A DNA stretch of 34,279 nucleotides. Source: Roseiflexaceae bacterium UBA965. GTDB lineage: Bacteria > Chloroflexota > Chloroflexia > Chloroflexales > Roseiflexaceae. A program made the translations under genes and the position numbers. Shown here piece after piece: positions 8,073-15,330 of the stretch; within the stretch, counting starts at the first letter, position 1, and each line of letters opens with the position of its first letter. The DNA lies in assembly GCA_002292925.1 (NCBI GenBank), contig DBCF01000196.1, positions 1 to 34,279 of the forward strand, written 5' to 3'. Below the pieces are notes generated by a model, which saw nothing but the letters and a program-made list of their open reading frames with translations, was not told the DNA's origin and made no database searches.

Positions 8073-8978
8073 CTACGCAAACAAGCGCTGACCCGCAAAC
8101 AAGGCATGCACGCTGGCGCGCTCACTGTCACTTGGTCCGTGACCATCACAAAAGGCAATGTTGCGTTGCAATTGCTCGGGTACGGCTGCCCCTGTCAGGG
8201 TCACGGCGATATCGTCACAAGTCAGACTATAGCGCATGGCTGGTTCGACAAAACCGTGCGGGCCCGGTTGGCAAAGATGGGCGATTTGGGCTTTGCGCCG
8301 CTCGGCTTCGGCGAGTAATTCGTGGTCATCGCGCAAAAAAGGTGCCGGCGTGTCTGTCATAATCCCCATCCCCAACGGGCTGCCGTTGATGACCCCGATG
8401 TGGTGCGCCCGTGTCAATGCAAAGAAGTCGGGCTCCATCGTCGTGTCAATCAGCATGTAACGACAAAAGGTCAGCATCGTGTCGATATATCCCGTTGTAA
8501 TATAGGGCACCAATACCGACAAATCACGGCCATTGACGCCAATGGCGCGTACTTTGCCCGCTTTTTTGAGGTCGAGGAAGGCGGCAATACAGCCATTCAT
8601 CGCCACCTCAAAGGTGGTTGTTTCGGCTTCGTGGAGCTGGATTAGGTCGATGTAATCGGTTTGGAGTCGCTCCAAGCTGGCTTCGACGCTGGCCATGGTG
8701 GTGGCGTAATCGTAGGGGGTGCCCCGCATCACCGCCTTGGTTGCCAAAAAAACCTGCTGGCGTTTGCCTGCCAGCGCCACCCCAAAGCGGCGCTCACTTT
8801 CGCCGAGGCCATACTGCGCCGCGGTGTCGAGATAATTGATGCCGGCATCAATGGCGGCGTGGATGACGCGGGTGGCTTGGGCGGCTGGTACATCACCAAA
8901 CTCATTGCCGATGGCGGCGCCCCCCAACCCCAGCCGCGACACCCGCCAACCGGTACGCCCAAGCGTGCTGTATTGCAT
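8073..8978 (-). CDS. Aldo/keto reductase
   Basis: A 301-aa NAD(P)H-dependent oxidoreductase of the aldo/keto reductase superfamily (TIM barrel). It starts MQYSTLGRTGWRVSRLGLGG. The catalytic tetrad can be placed at D51, Y56 (DTAAQYGLGESE), K81 (FLATKAV) and H116 (DLIQLHEAE). It resembles the L-fucose/galactose dehydrogenase-like AKR branch that acts on sugars, but the substrate is not determined. GAGGATCGT before the ATG is a good ribosome site and lies in the 11-bp gap after the stop of the upstream 626-aa gene. The two genes therefore form an operon, suggesting a shared carbohydrate substrate. Confidence 0.88.
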   Translation of the reverse strand: MQYSTLGRTGWRVSRLGLGGAAIGNEFGDVPAAQATRVIHAAIDAGINYLDTAAQYGLGESERRFGVALAGKRQQVFLATKAVMRGTPYDYATTMASVEASLERLQTDYIDLIQLHEAETTTFEVAMNGCIAAFLDLKKAGKVRAIGVNGRDLSVLVPYITTGYIDTMLTFCRYMLIDTTMEPDFFALTRAHHIGVINGSPLGMGIMTDTPAPFLRDDHELLAEAERRKAQIAHLCQPGPHGFVEPAMRYSLTCDDIAVTLTGAAVPEQLQRNIAFCDGHGPSDSERASVHALFAGQRLFA

Positions 8979-8989
8979 ACGATCCTCGT

Positions 8990-10870
8990 TTAGGCTTGTC
9001 GGCTACGAATCAATTGATCATCACTCCGTGGGTCGTGCCACGGGGTGACATAACTAGGAGCATGCTGGTAGCGTTGCACCGTGAGGGTGAGGGTTGTGCC
9101 ACTGCCGGGGGCGAGTTCGACGTCGAGCCATTGACTATCGACGGCGGCGCTATTTTCCCCCCACGTGGCCTGGGTAATCTGATGTTCGGCGAAACTGCCG
9201 GCTTGGATGCTGACGGATTGTGGATGTACAGTGTCGCTATTCACCACTGTCAGCGTGATTGTTTTTTGATCAAAATGCGAAACTAAGGCCGATACCCCCT
9301 GCGGTAAGCCTGGGCGGCGGCGGTTGTTGTCGTAGTAGCGCACTTGGGCGAATTGCAGGCCGCCGTGTGAGATGTGCATGGGGGCGCCGAGGGTCAATTG
9401 CAACAGCCCTTCCACGCAGACGGGGGTCAGCTCTTGCCAGGCATGGATGGGGTCGACGTGCATGTTGATGTTGAGACCACTGATATCGAGGTTGCTGATG
9501 TCGTGCCACTGGTGCGGATCACCGATAGGCGAGTACATTTTGGCCAATTGGTCGCTGACGAGTTGCTGGTTGGCGGCCAGAATCTGGCTGGGGTAGTCGG
9601 GGAATTGGCCTTGGATGTATTGGAACCACGGCAGGGTGTTGTTGATGTAGTGTTTGCCTGACCCCACGCTGATTTCGTTCCAATCGCTTTGGCGGGGGAT
9701 GCGCATGACCCGTGCCAAGTCTTGGTCGGCAAGTGAGGCATACCACAGATAAATCGGGTATTTGTGCAACGGTGTGCGGTAGTCGCCCCAGCCAGCATCA
9801 AAGTGGCGGTAGGGCACCATAAAGGTGCCGTCGACGTCGCGCCCCAAGGCCCAATTGGCATCGAGCTGTTGGCGGGCGAGTTGGAGCCAAGTGTCGTCGC
9901 CAGTCATCAGTAGGGCATTCATACAGGCATTGGTGATGGGCTCGATGATGGTCATAAAGCCGTGTGGCCAGCGCCAACCATAATAGCCGCCCCACCACTT
10001 ACCGTCGAGGTATTCGCCAACCTGGCCACTGAGCCCCACGTTATCGGGGATGATGCCGCCATTGGCGTCAGCCCGGGCCGCCCAGATGCTGATGTAATCG
10101 AGTACCCATTGGCGATGGGCGGCGCTGCCGCTATACAAAAACGCATGGGTAAGCAAGCCACTGGTATTGAGATTGAGCGGTACGTCACCACGGTTCATGC
10201 GCTGGTTCATTTTGGTGATGAGGTCGGCATAAATCGTGTCGTCGCTCCAATGACACAAGCGACTAGCAAAATCGGTGTTGACGATGTCTTCGTAGGGTGG
10301 CAAATAGTGGTCGAGCACCACGCGGTGGGTGGTCCAGTCTTCGGGGGTGACGACGAAGCGCGGCCCGCGACTCCCGGTCAGCGGTGAGCGGATGAGGTGT
10401 AACTCGGGGTCGTAATTGGGGGCGAGCGGGTCAGTGCCGTTATACATGTTGGCGAATTTGGCCGCCCGTTGTTGTTCTTTGCGTTGGCTAGGGTCGGCGA
10501 GGCCTAGGAAGTAGATGTACAAATAGCCTTCGCCGTGGTGCATCCAGTCGTAGTAGGCGGTGAATTCACGGTCGATTTGACCGTACTCGGTCCATTGCCA
10601 GGTGATGCCGTCCCAGATGCGGCGTGCTTCGGGCAACAACCAATCGTCGCCCCCCAACGTGTAGAGCAAGGCCAGTTGCATAAAGCCTTCGTAGGGGTCG
10701 TCACTGCCATCCATGCCCGGCCAGTAATTGCGCCAGTACAAGGTGCCGTCGGGGCGCACATAGCGGTCGACAAATTGGCGGGCAGCGTCGTTGAGCTGGG
10801 TGATGAGGGCGCGTTGTTGCAGGGCCCAGGCGGGGGGCGTCATGGGGGTGTCGATACGAATGGTTGGCAT
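8990..10870 (-). CDS. Unrecognised 626-aa protein, probable carbohydrate-active enzyme
   Basis: I do not recognise a named family. It is a soluble protein with no signal peptide or membrane segment, very rich in Trp, Tyr, Asp and His. Repeated helical-looking segments alternate with aromatic-acidic loops (WPGMDGSDDPYEGF, YYDWMHHGEGYLYIYFLG, WWGGYYGWRWPHGF, YPIYLWYASLAD). This is reminiscent of (alpha/alpha)6 toroid glycoside hydrolases or polysaccharide lyases. The last 100 or so residues look like a beta-sandwich (KTITLTVVNSD, GSGTTLTLTVQ). The ATG at 10870 has AGGA six bases upstream; the longer frame from 10927 begins inside an AT-rich promoter-like stretch. Catalytic residues cannot be assigned. 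It is co-transcribed with an aldo/keto reductase. Confidence 0.75.
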   Translation of the reverse strand: MPTIRIDTPMTPPAWALQQRALITQLNDAARQFVDRYVRPDGTLYWRNYWPGMDGSDDPYEGFMQLALLYTLGGDDWLLPEARRIWDGITWQWTEYGQIDREFTAYYDWMHHGEGYLYIYFLGLADPSQRKEQQRAAKFANMYNGTDPLAPNYDPELHLIRSPLTGSRGPRFVVTPEDWTTHRVVLDHYLPPYEDIVNTDFASRLCHWSDDTIYADLITKMNQRMNRGDVPLNLNTSGLLTHAFLYSGSAAHRQWVLDYISIWAARADANGGIIPDNVGLSGQVGEYLDGKWWGGYYGWRWPHGFMTIIEPITNACMNALLMTGDDTWLQLARQQLDANWALGRDVDGTFMVPYRHFDAGWGDYRTPLHKYPIYLWYASLADQDLARVMRIPRQSDWNEISVGSGKHYINNTLPWFQYIQGQFPDYPSQILAANQQLVSDQLAKMYSPIGDPHQWHDISNLDISGLNINMHVDPIHAWQELTPVCVEGLLQLTLGAPMHISHGGLQFAQVRYYDNNRRRPGLPQGVSALVSHFDQKTITLTVVNSDTVHPQSVSIQAGSFAEHQITQATWGENSAAVDSQWLDVELAPGSGTTLTLTVQRYQHAPSYVTPWHDPRSDDQLIRSRQA

Positions 10871-10955
10871 GAGAAATCCTTTGCACACAACAGTGGGTGA
10901 AGGGAATTGATTAGGCCTATTGTACATGGGGTGATAGCGTGGTGTGGTGGTGAAA

Positions 10956-11606
10956 TTATAGCTCCCAAAGGAGTGGCAAGCGGATCCATTCTTGGGTCTC
11001 TTTGGGTTGATTGGGCCACAAGTCGAAGTGGATGTGCATCAACTCTTGCCAGTTTTTGGGGGTGATTTGGCTATCAAACGACCCTTTAGGTTTGGGTTCA
11101 TCTACTGTGGCCGGCCATTCCTGATACGAAAAAATCTGGAATTCGTGGGCCCCAATGATGTAGTATTTGTTAAATCCGTGGGGGATTTCCTCTTGGCGCA
11201 GAAAGTGATAATAGACATAACTGCAGTACATGTCGGGTTTGATACGGGCCAGCGATCCGACGCGTTTTTGGGGGGTATAGCCAGGAGCCCGCCAATGCGG
11301 GCCATCGCCCGGCACACCGTCATGGTAGATGTCGGGGAGTTCGATGGCGACCCGTGGTCCATGCACACTTGGCACGGGCAAGAGCATATCACCCAGTAAA
11401 TGATCCCAAAGAGTGTGCAAGTCGATTGGTTGGGTTGATTCGAGATAGCCATACAAAAGGTTTTCGTGGCGAAACAACGCACCGGTCAGTCCACCATGTG
11501 AGGTAATCGTTTTGGTGATATCAGCTGCACGGTAGGTAATTGTGCTGGTAATGATTGATAGGGCTGTGGTCTCTATATAACTGACCCAGAGCTGACGATA
11601 TATCAT
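10956..11606 (-). CDS. Unrecognised 216-aa protein, weakly RhaM-like N-terminus
   Basis: A 216-aa soluble protein starting MIYRQLWVSYIETT. The ATG at 11606 is chosen because GGAGG lies 6 bases before it; the in-frame ATG at 11621 overlaps that site. The first 110 residues (HGGLTGALFRHENLLYGYLES, then helix and ELPDIYHD) have the length and character of a dimeric alpha/beta-barrel such as L-rhamnose mutarotase, but I see no decisive catalytic motif. The rest is rich in aromatic residues and prolines (YCSYVYYHFLRQEE, FDLWPNQP). It sits 85 bp upstream of the carbohydrate-related operon in the same orientation, so a sugar-related role is plausible but unproven. Confidence 0.7.
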   Translation of the reverse strand: MIYRQLWVSYIETTALSIITSTITYRAADITKTITSHGGLTGALFRHENLLYGYLESTQPIDLHTLWDHLLGDMLLPVPSVHGPRVAIELPDIYHDGVPGDGPHWRAPGYTPQKRVGSLARIKPDMYCSYVYYHFLRQEEIPHGFNKYYIIGAHEFQIFSYQEWPATVDEPKPKGSFDSQITPKNWQELMHIHFDLWPNQPKETQEWIRLPLLWEL

Positions 11607-11640
11607 CGCTGACCTCCACATAACTGGTTTGTTGAATATA

Positions 11641-11674
11641 TTGTACGTGACGGTGGCGACTCCGCCACGTACAA
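11641..11674. repeat. Inverted repeat between pyrC and the next gene
   Basis: Outer arms TTGTACGTG (11641-11649) and CACGTACAA (11666-11674) form a perfect 9-bp stem, and an alternative inner pairing GTGGCG/CGCCAC overlaps it. It lies 16 bp after the pyrC stop. It may act as a terminator or transcript-end stabiliser for the pyr operon (no T-run follows on the minus strand), or be a copy of a dispersed REP-like element. Confidence 0.55.
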
Positions 11675-11690
11675 ATATGCAGTATCAAGA

Positions 11691-13055
11691 TTATTCTTGA
11701 TGGGTGATATTCCCTTTGTACATGGTCAATACGGCTTTGCCACGCATTTTTTGACCAAGTAGGGGGGTGTTTTTGCCCATCGAAAACAACTTGCTGGCTT
11801 CGACCGTCCAGACCAATTGGGGGTCAATCACGGTAATGTCGGCGCGGGCACCGGTGCGCAGGGCGGTGGTGCCCCGCCCAAGGAAGGCGGCTGGAGCATC
11901 GGTCATGCGCACAATCAAATCCATCAGGCTGATGCGTCCTTGGTTGACGAGCATCAGCATGCTGGCCAAGGCGGTTTCGATGCCGGTAATCCCAGCCATC
12001 GCCAAGCGGTATTCGACTTCTTTGTCGACGCGGCCATGGGGGGCATGGTCGGTGGCCACAAAATCGAGGGTACCATCGAGTAGGCCCTGGAGCACCGCCT
12101 CACAATCGGCCTCGCTCCGCAGCGGTGGGCTAACGCGGGTGTTGGTGTCGTAGGGAGGGCGGGTGGTGGAGTTGAGTGACATGCCCGGCTCGTTGCGGGC
12201 CTCGGCTTGCTCGTCGAGCCAGCCCAGCACCCAACGATCGCTGAGGGTCATGTGGTGGGGTGAGGCCTCGCCGGTGACATTGACGCCCCGGGCTTTGGCG
12301 GCTCGGATGAGGGCGACACCCCCGACGGTGCTGACGTGGCAGACATGTAAGCGACTATTGGTGAGCTCAGCCAGGGCGATATCGCGGGCGATACCTACTT
12401 CTTCGGCGGCACTAGGGTAGCCGGGTAAACCGAGGCGATTGCTAACGGCGCCTTCGTGCATGCCCCAGCCTTTGCTAAGCACCATATCTTCGCAATGCCC
12501 AAAGTAGGGCACGTCGAGCATTTTGACGTATTCAAACACGTTGCGCATCACGGCAGGGTCGCCTACTGGCACGCCGTCATCACTGAAGCCAATCGCGCCG
12601 GCGTCGACTAATTCGCGCATCGGGCTGAGCTCTTTGCCGGCTCGCCCAATGGTGGCGGCGGCAATGGGCAGTACTTCGGCGAAGCCGGCCCGGCGGGCAG
12701 CGGTGCGGATGTGTTGCACCACGGCCACACTATCGATGGCGGGGCGGGTATTGGGCATACAGGCCACTACCGTGTAGCCACCTGCGGCGGCGGCGCGGGT
12801 GCCAGTAGCGATGGTTTCTTTGTGTTCTTCACCGGGCTCGCGTAAATGGACGTGGGGGTCAATGAACCCTGGCGAAATAAGTTTGTGGGTGGCGTCGATG
12901 ACGGTGGTGCCGGGGGCGGTGCGGACGGTGGCATCGGCGGGGAGTAATCCCTCGAAGCGGGCCGTGACCACGCCGTTGTCGACGAGGATACTCCCCACGC
13001 TCATCTGCTGGGTATCGGGATCAATGATGGTGCCGTTGGTGATTAAAGTAGGCAT
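11691..13055 (-). CDS. pyrC: Dihydroorotase
   Basis: Cyclises carbamoyl-aspartate to dihydroorotate, the third step of UMP synthesis. The 454-aa protein is an amidohydrolase of the long (class I-like) type. Metal ligands lie in FIDPHVHLREPG (H68 and H70), followed by GHCED, CHVSTVGG and the catalytic-aspartate motif ATDHAPHG. The N-terminal beta segment (LITNGTIIDPDT) and C-terminal strand (DITVIDPQLVWTVEAS) form the small composite domain. The ATG at 13055 has AAAGGA upstream. It follows pyrB by 19 bp and is the last gene of the pyrRBC operon, so it falls under the leader attenuator. Identification is secure. Confidence 0.96.
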   Translation of the reverse strand: MPTLITNGTIIDPDTQQMSVGSILVDNGVVTARFEGLLPADATVRTAPGTTVIDATHKLISPGFIDPHVHLREPGEEHKETIATGTRAAAAGGYTVVACMPNTRPAIDSVAVVQHIRTAARRAGFAEVLPIAAATIGRAGKELSPMRELVDAGAIGFSDDGVPVGDPAVMRNVFEYVKMLDVPYFGHCEDMVLSKGWGMHEGAVSNRLGLPGYPSAAEEVGIARDIALAELTNSRLHVCHVSTVGGVALIRAAKARGVNVTGEASPHHMTLSDRWVLGWLDEQAEARNEPGMSLNSTTRPPYDTNTRVSPPLRSEADCEAVLQGLLDGTLDFVATDHAPHGRVDKEVEYRLAMAGITGIETALASMLMLVNQGRISLMDLIVRMTDAPAAFLGRGTTALRTGARADITVIDPQLVWTVEASKLFSMGKNTPLLGQKMRGKAVLTMYKGNITHQE

Positions 13056-13074
13056 GTGGGTTATTCCTTTGTGG

Positions 13075-14061
13075 TTATGCAGTGGCTTCGCCAGATAAAC
13101 GGTACAACAAGGCCATCCGCACGGCTACGCCGTTGGTGACTTGGGCTTCGATGACCGAGCGGGGCGAATCAGCCGCTTCGGGCATGATTTCGACCCCTTC
13201 GTTCATCGGGCCGGGATGCATCACGATGGCGTGGTCGGGCAAATTGTCGATGCGGGTTTGATTGATACCAAAGTAGGTGCTGTATTCACGCAAGGCGGGC
13301 AACAACCCTGCTTGCATGCGCTCTTTTTGGAGCCGGAGCCCCATCAATACGTCGGTATCGGGGATGATGGCATCGAGGTCGTAGCTGATTTTGAGGGTAG
13401 GGAAGGTCTCTTGCCACATACGCACATCGCCAATCAAGGTACTGGGGGCGCACAGGGTGACATTCATGCCACAACGGAGCATGCCCCAGATGTTGGAGCG
13501 GGCCACCCGGCTATGCAAAATATCGCCGACGATGGTGACGTTGAGTCCTTTGAGTTCACCCAATCGTTCGCGGATGGTAAACAAATCGAGTAGCGCTTGC
13601 GAGGGATGGGCGTGGCGACCATCGCCGGCATTGATGATGGAGCCCTTGAAGTGTTGGGCAGCCAAATAAGGCGCCCCCGATTCGCCGTGGCGGATGACGA
13701 TGATGTCGGCACCGAGGGCTTGGATGGTGCGGATGGTGTCGATCAGTGATTCGCCTTTTTCGACACTCGACCCTTTAGCCGTCATACTCATGGTCGAAGC
13801 CGACAACGTGCGGGCCGCCAACTCGAACGACATGCGGGTGCGGGTGCTTTCTTCATAAAAGACATTGACCACGGTGCGCCCACGCAGAATCGGTACTTGG
13901 GGGACGGAGCGTCCGAGTACTTCTTTCATGCTGGTGGCGGCATCGAGCACGTCGATGATTTCGGCTGCGCTGAAATCGTCGAGATCGAGCACATGGCGGC
14001 GTTTGCGGTTGGGGGTGGGTACCCACGGCACAAACGGCGAAACAATCGGCATATTACTCAT
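13075..14061 (-). CDS. pyrB: Aspartate carbamoyltransferase catalytic subunit
   Basis: Joins carbamoyl phosphate and aspartate, the committed step of pyrimidine synthesis. The 328-aa protein has the carbamoyl-phosphate loop STRTR (residues 72-76), the SSVEKGES lysine loop, HPSQ (152-155) and MHPGPMNEG near the C-terminus. All positions expected for a catalytic chain are present. No regulatory subunit gene (pyrI) is next to it. An N-terminal extension of about 20 residues precedes the usual start of homology. Its ATG overlaps the pyrR stop (ATGA), indicating translational coupling. Confidence 0.97.
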   Translation of the reverse strand: MSNMPIVSPFVPWVPTPNRKRRHVLDLDDFSAAEIIDVLDAATSMKEVLGRSVPQVPILRGRTVVNVFYEESTRTRMSFELAARTLSASTMSMTAKGSSVEKGESLIDTIRTIQALGADIIVIRHGESGAPYLAAQHFKGSIINAGDGRHAHPSQALLDLFTIRERLGELKGLNVTIVGDILHSRVARSNIWGMLRCGMNVTLCAPSTLIGDVRMWQETFPTLKISYDLDAIIPDTDVLMGLRLQKERMQAGLLPALREYSTYFGINQTRIDNLPDHAIVMHPGPMNEGVEIMPEAADSPRSVIEAQVTNGVAVRMALLYRLSGEATA

Positions 14062-14600
14062 ACGGCACCTCGGGTAATCATTACCGCATCATCGCCGCCG
14101 TCGACTTCGTTGAGTCGGACAGCGACATCTTCGCTGGCGGCAGTGGGGACGTTTTTGCCTACGAAGTCGGCCCGAATTGGTAATTCGCGGTGGCCGCGGT
14201 CGACCAGCACTGCCAGCTGGATGCGGTCGGGTCGGCCAAGGTCAGTCAAGGCATCGAGGGCGGCCCGGATGGTGCGGCCGGTGTAGAGCACATCGTCCAC
14301 CAGCACGATAGTTTTGCCGGTGATATCGACGGGGATGTTGGTGTATTGGATCTGGGTAGAAGCGCCGCGGATCTCGAGGTCGTCGCGGTACAAGGTGATG
14401 TCGAGTGCGCCGATGGGCACCGTACTGCCTTCGATTTGTTGGATGGCTGCGGCGATGCGTTTGGCGAGGGGGATGCCGCGCCGGTAAATTCCCACCAGCA
14501 CCACATTCTGGACGCCCCCGTTACGCTCGCCGATTTCGTGGGCGACCCGTGCAATGGCACGGCGCACTTCGTCGGCGGTCATGATTTGTCGTTCGTTCAT
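14058..14600 (-). CDS. pyrR: PyrR, pyrimidine operon attenuator / uracil phosphoribosyltransferase
   Basis: A UMP-responsive RNA-binding regulator of the pyr operon that also has uracil phosphoribosyltransferase activity. The 180-aa length is exactly typical. The PRPP-binding loop IVLVDDVLYTGRT covers residues 98-110, and VGIYRRGIPLA plus the DITLYRDDL segment (67-75) are characteristic of PyrR. The ATG at 14600 has GGAG six bases upstream; the longer frame to 14651 runs back through the terminator hairpin and is not real. It is the first gene of pyrRBC, directly downstream of a leader carrying its own probable binding site. Confidence 0.97.
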   Translation of the reverse strand: MNERQIMTADEVRRAIARVAHEIGERNGGVQNVVLVGIYRRGIPLAKRIAAAIQQIEGSTVPIGALDITLYRDDLEIRGASTQIQYTNIPVDITGKTIVLVDDVLYTGRTIRAALDALTDLGRPDRIQLAVLVDRGHRELPIRADFVGKNVPTAASEDVAVRLNEVDGGDDAVMITRGAV

Positions 14601-14616
14601 TGACTGCTCCATGCAC

Positions 14617-14649
14617 AAAAAAAGCGCCACCACCCAAATGGGTGTGCGC
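14617..14649 (-). terminator. Attenuator terminator of the pyr leader
   Basis: On the minus strand, GCGC-A-CACCC pairs with GGGTG-GTG-GCGC around ATTT (14624-14649), followed directly by T7 (14617-14623). It ends 16 bp before the pyrR start codon. It is placed as the intrinsic terminator controlled by PyrR. Confidence 0.88.
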
Positions 14650-14709
14650 AAGGTGCGGCAAATCTGCCGTGACAGATGATGGGTTGAATGGTTCGCATCA
14701 GTTTGTTGT

Positions 14710-14740
14710 CCTTTGCAATCTCACGGGATTGCATTAAAGG
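14710..14740 (-). promoter_or_regulatory. PyrR-binding loop (anti-antiterminator)
   Basis: The leader RNA forms a stem CCUUU...AAAGG, a small purine (AA) bulge, an upper stem UGCAAUC/GAUUGCA and a hexaloop CCGUGA. This fits the PyrR recognition pattern, in which the hexaloop is CNGNGA above a stem with an internal purine bulge. Its 3' arm (GCAAAGG) is complementary, with one bulge, to CCUUGC at 14648-14653, which overlaps the 5' side of the terminator stem. The two structures can therefore exclude each other. With PyrR-UMP bound the terminator should form. Confidence 0.85.
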
Positions 14741-14749
14741 TCTGCGTCT

Positions 14750-14778
14750 ATGGTACTCCTTTGGGCTATTGCTGTCAA
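14750..14778 (-). promoter_or_regulatory. Promoter of the pyrRBC operon
   Basis: On the minus strand a perfect -35 TTGACA (14773-14778), a 17-bp spacer and -10 TACCAT (14750-14755) give a predicted transcript start near 14743. That is just before the PyrR-binding loop and leaves a leader of about 140 nt. Confidence 0.8.
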
Positions 14779-14807
14779 CTGGTGTGCCGACAGCGTGTGT
14801 TTAGGGG

Positions 14808-14844
14808 TAAAAAATCTTCCCCGCATCTATAGTCGTGCGGGGAA
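14808..14844 (-). terminator. Intrinsic terminator of the 2TM gene
   Basis: On the minus strand TTCCCCGCA (14836-14844) pairs with TGCGGGGAA (14817-14825), a 9-bp GC-rich stem, followed by GATTTTTTA. It ends the 2TM gene transcript before the pyr promoter. Confidence 0.88.
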
Positions 14845-14863
14845 CAGACCGGCGTAATCTCGA

Positions 14864-15166
14864 TTATTTTTTGAGGCGTTGGATTTCGGCGTCGATATCT
14901 GCCTCGGTGATTTCTTTGGGGGCCATTGGACCATAGGCTTCACGCCATTGCGCAAATGCCCCGATGCCCATCCCCAAAATCGGCCACATCGGCCAAAAAT
15001 AACCACCAGGCATGGTAAAGAACCAAATTGTCAACAGCAACAGCGAAACCCCTGCCCAGACACCGAGGTAGTTATTAAATTCTTGTTGTTTTTTGAGACG
15101 TTTGCGGATGAGGTTACGGTATTCGGACGAGTCTGGTGCGGCTGAAATTGATGGGTGTTCGTTCAT
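14864..15166 (-). CDS. Small 2TM domain-containing membrane protein
   Basis: A 100-aa protein resembling the 2TM domain family (PF13239). A charged N-terminus with YRNLIRKRLKKQQEFNNYLG is followed by two hydrophobic segments (about residues 33-51 and 56-72), with the conserved-looking FWPMWPILGMGIG between and in the second, and a charged C-terminal helix ending EITEADIDAEIQRLKK. Function unknown; such domains often occur fused to histidine kinases or stand alone. The ATG at 15166 has AAAGGA upstream; the longer frame to 15292 has no coding character. The gene is monocistronic, with its own terminator, and divergent from mdh. Confidence 0.8.
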   Translation of the reverse strand: MNEHPSISAAPDSSEYRNLIRKRLKKQQEFNNYLGVWAGVSLLLLTIWFFTMPGGYFWPMWPILGMGIGAFAQWREAYGPMAPKEITEADIDAEIQRLKK

Positions 15167-15284
15167 CGTGGGTTCCTTTGTTGGTTTCACAGAATGATAT
15201 GTGCGTGGACGTTGATAGTTGTGCGAAGGTTGCGTTATTTGTAAGGTATTGCTTGTATGCCCATACCGCAACCGGCGTGACTTA

Positions 15285-15293
15285 TGGTACAAT
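15285..15293 (+). promoter_or_regulatory. Extended -10 promoter for mdh
   Basis: TGG-TACAAT (TG at 15285-15286, -10 at 15288-15293) lies about 38 bp upstream of the mdh start. There is no convincing -35, consistent with an extended -10 promoter. Prediction by eye. Confidence 0.5.
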
Positions 15294-15330
15294 CGGGCGG
15301 TGTTGTAATGCCCGTACAGGAGGATTTATC

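Noticed and set aside
14601..14651. N-terminal extension of pyrR to a GTG at 14651
   Set aside because: It would translate through the attenuator terminator hairpin. The ATG at 14600 has a proper Shine-Dalgarno and gives the standard PyrR length.
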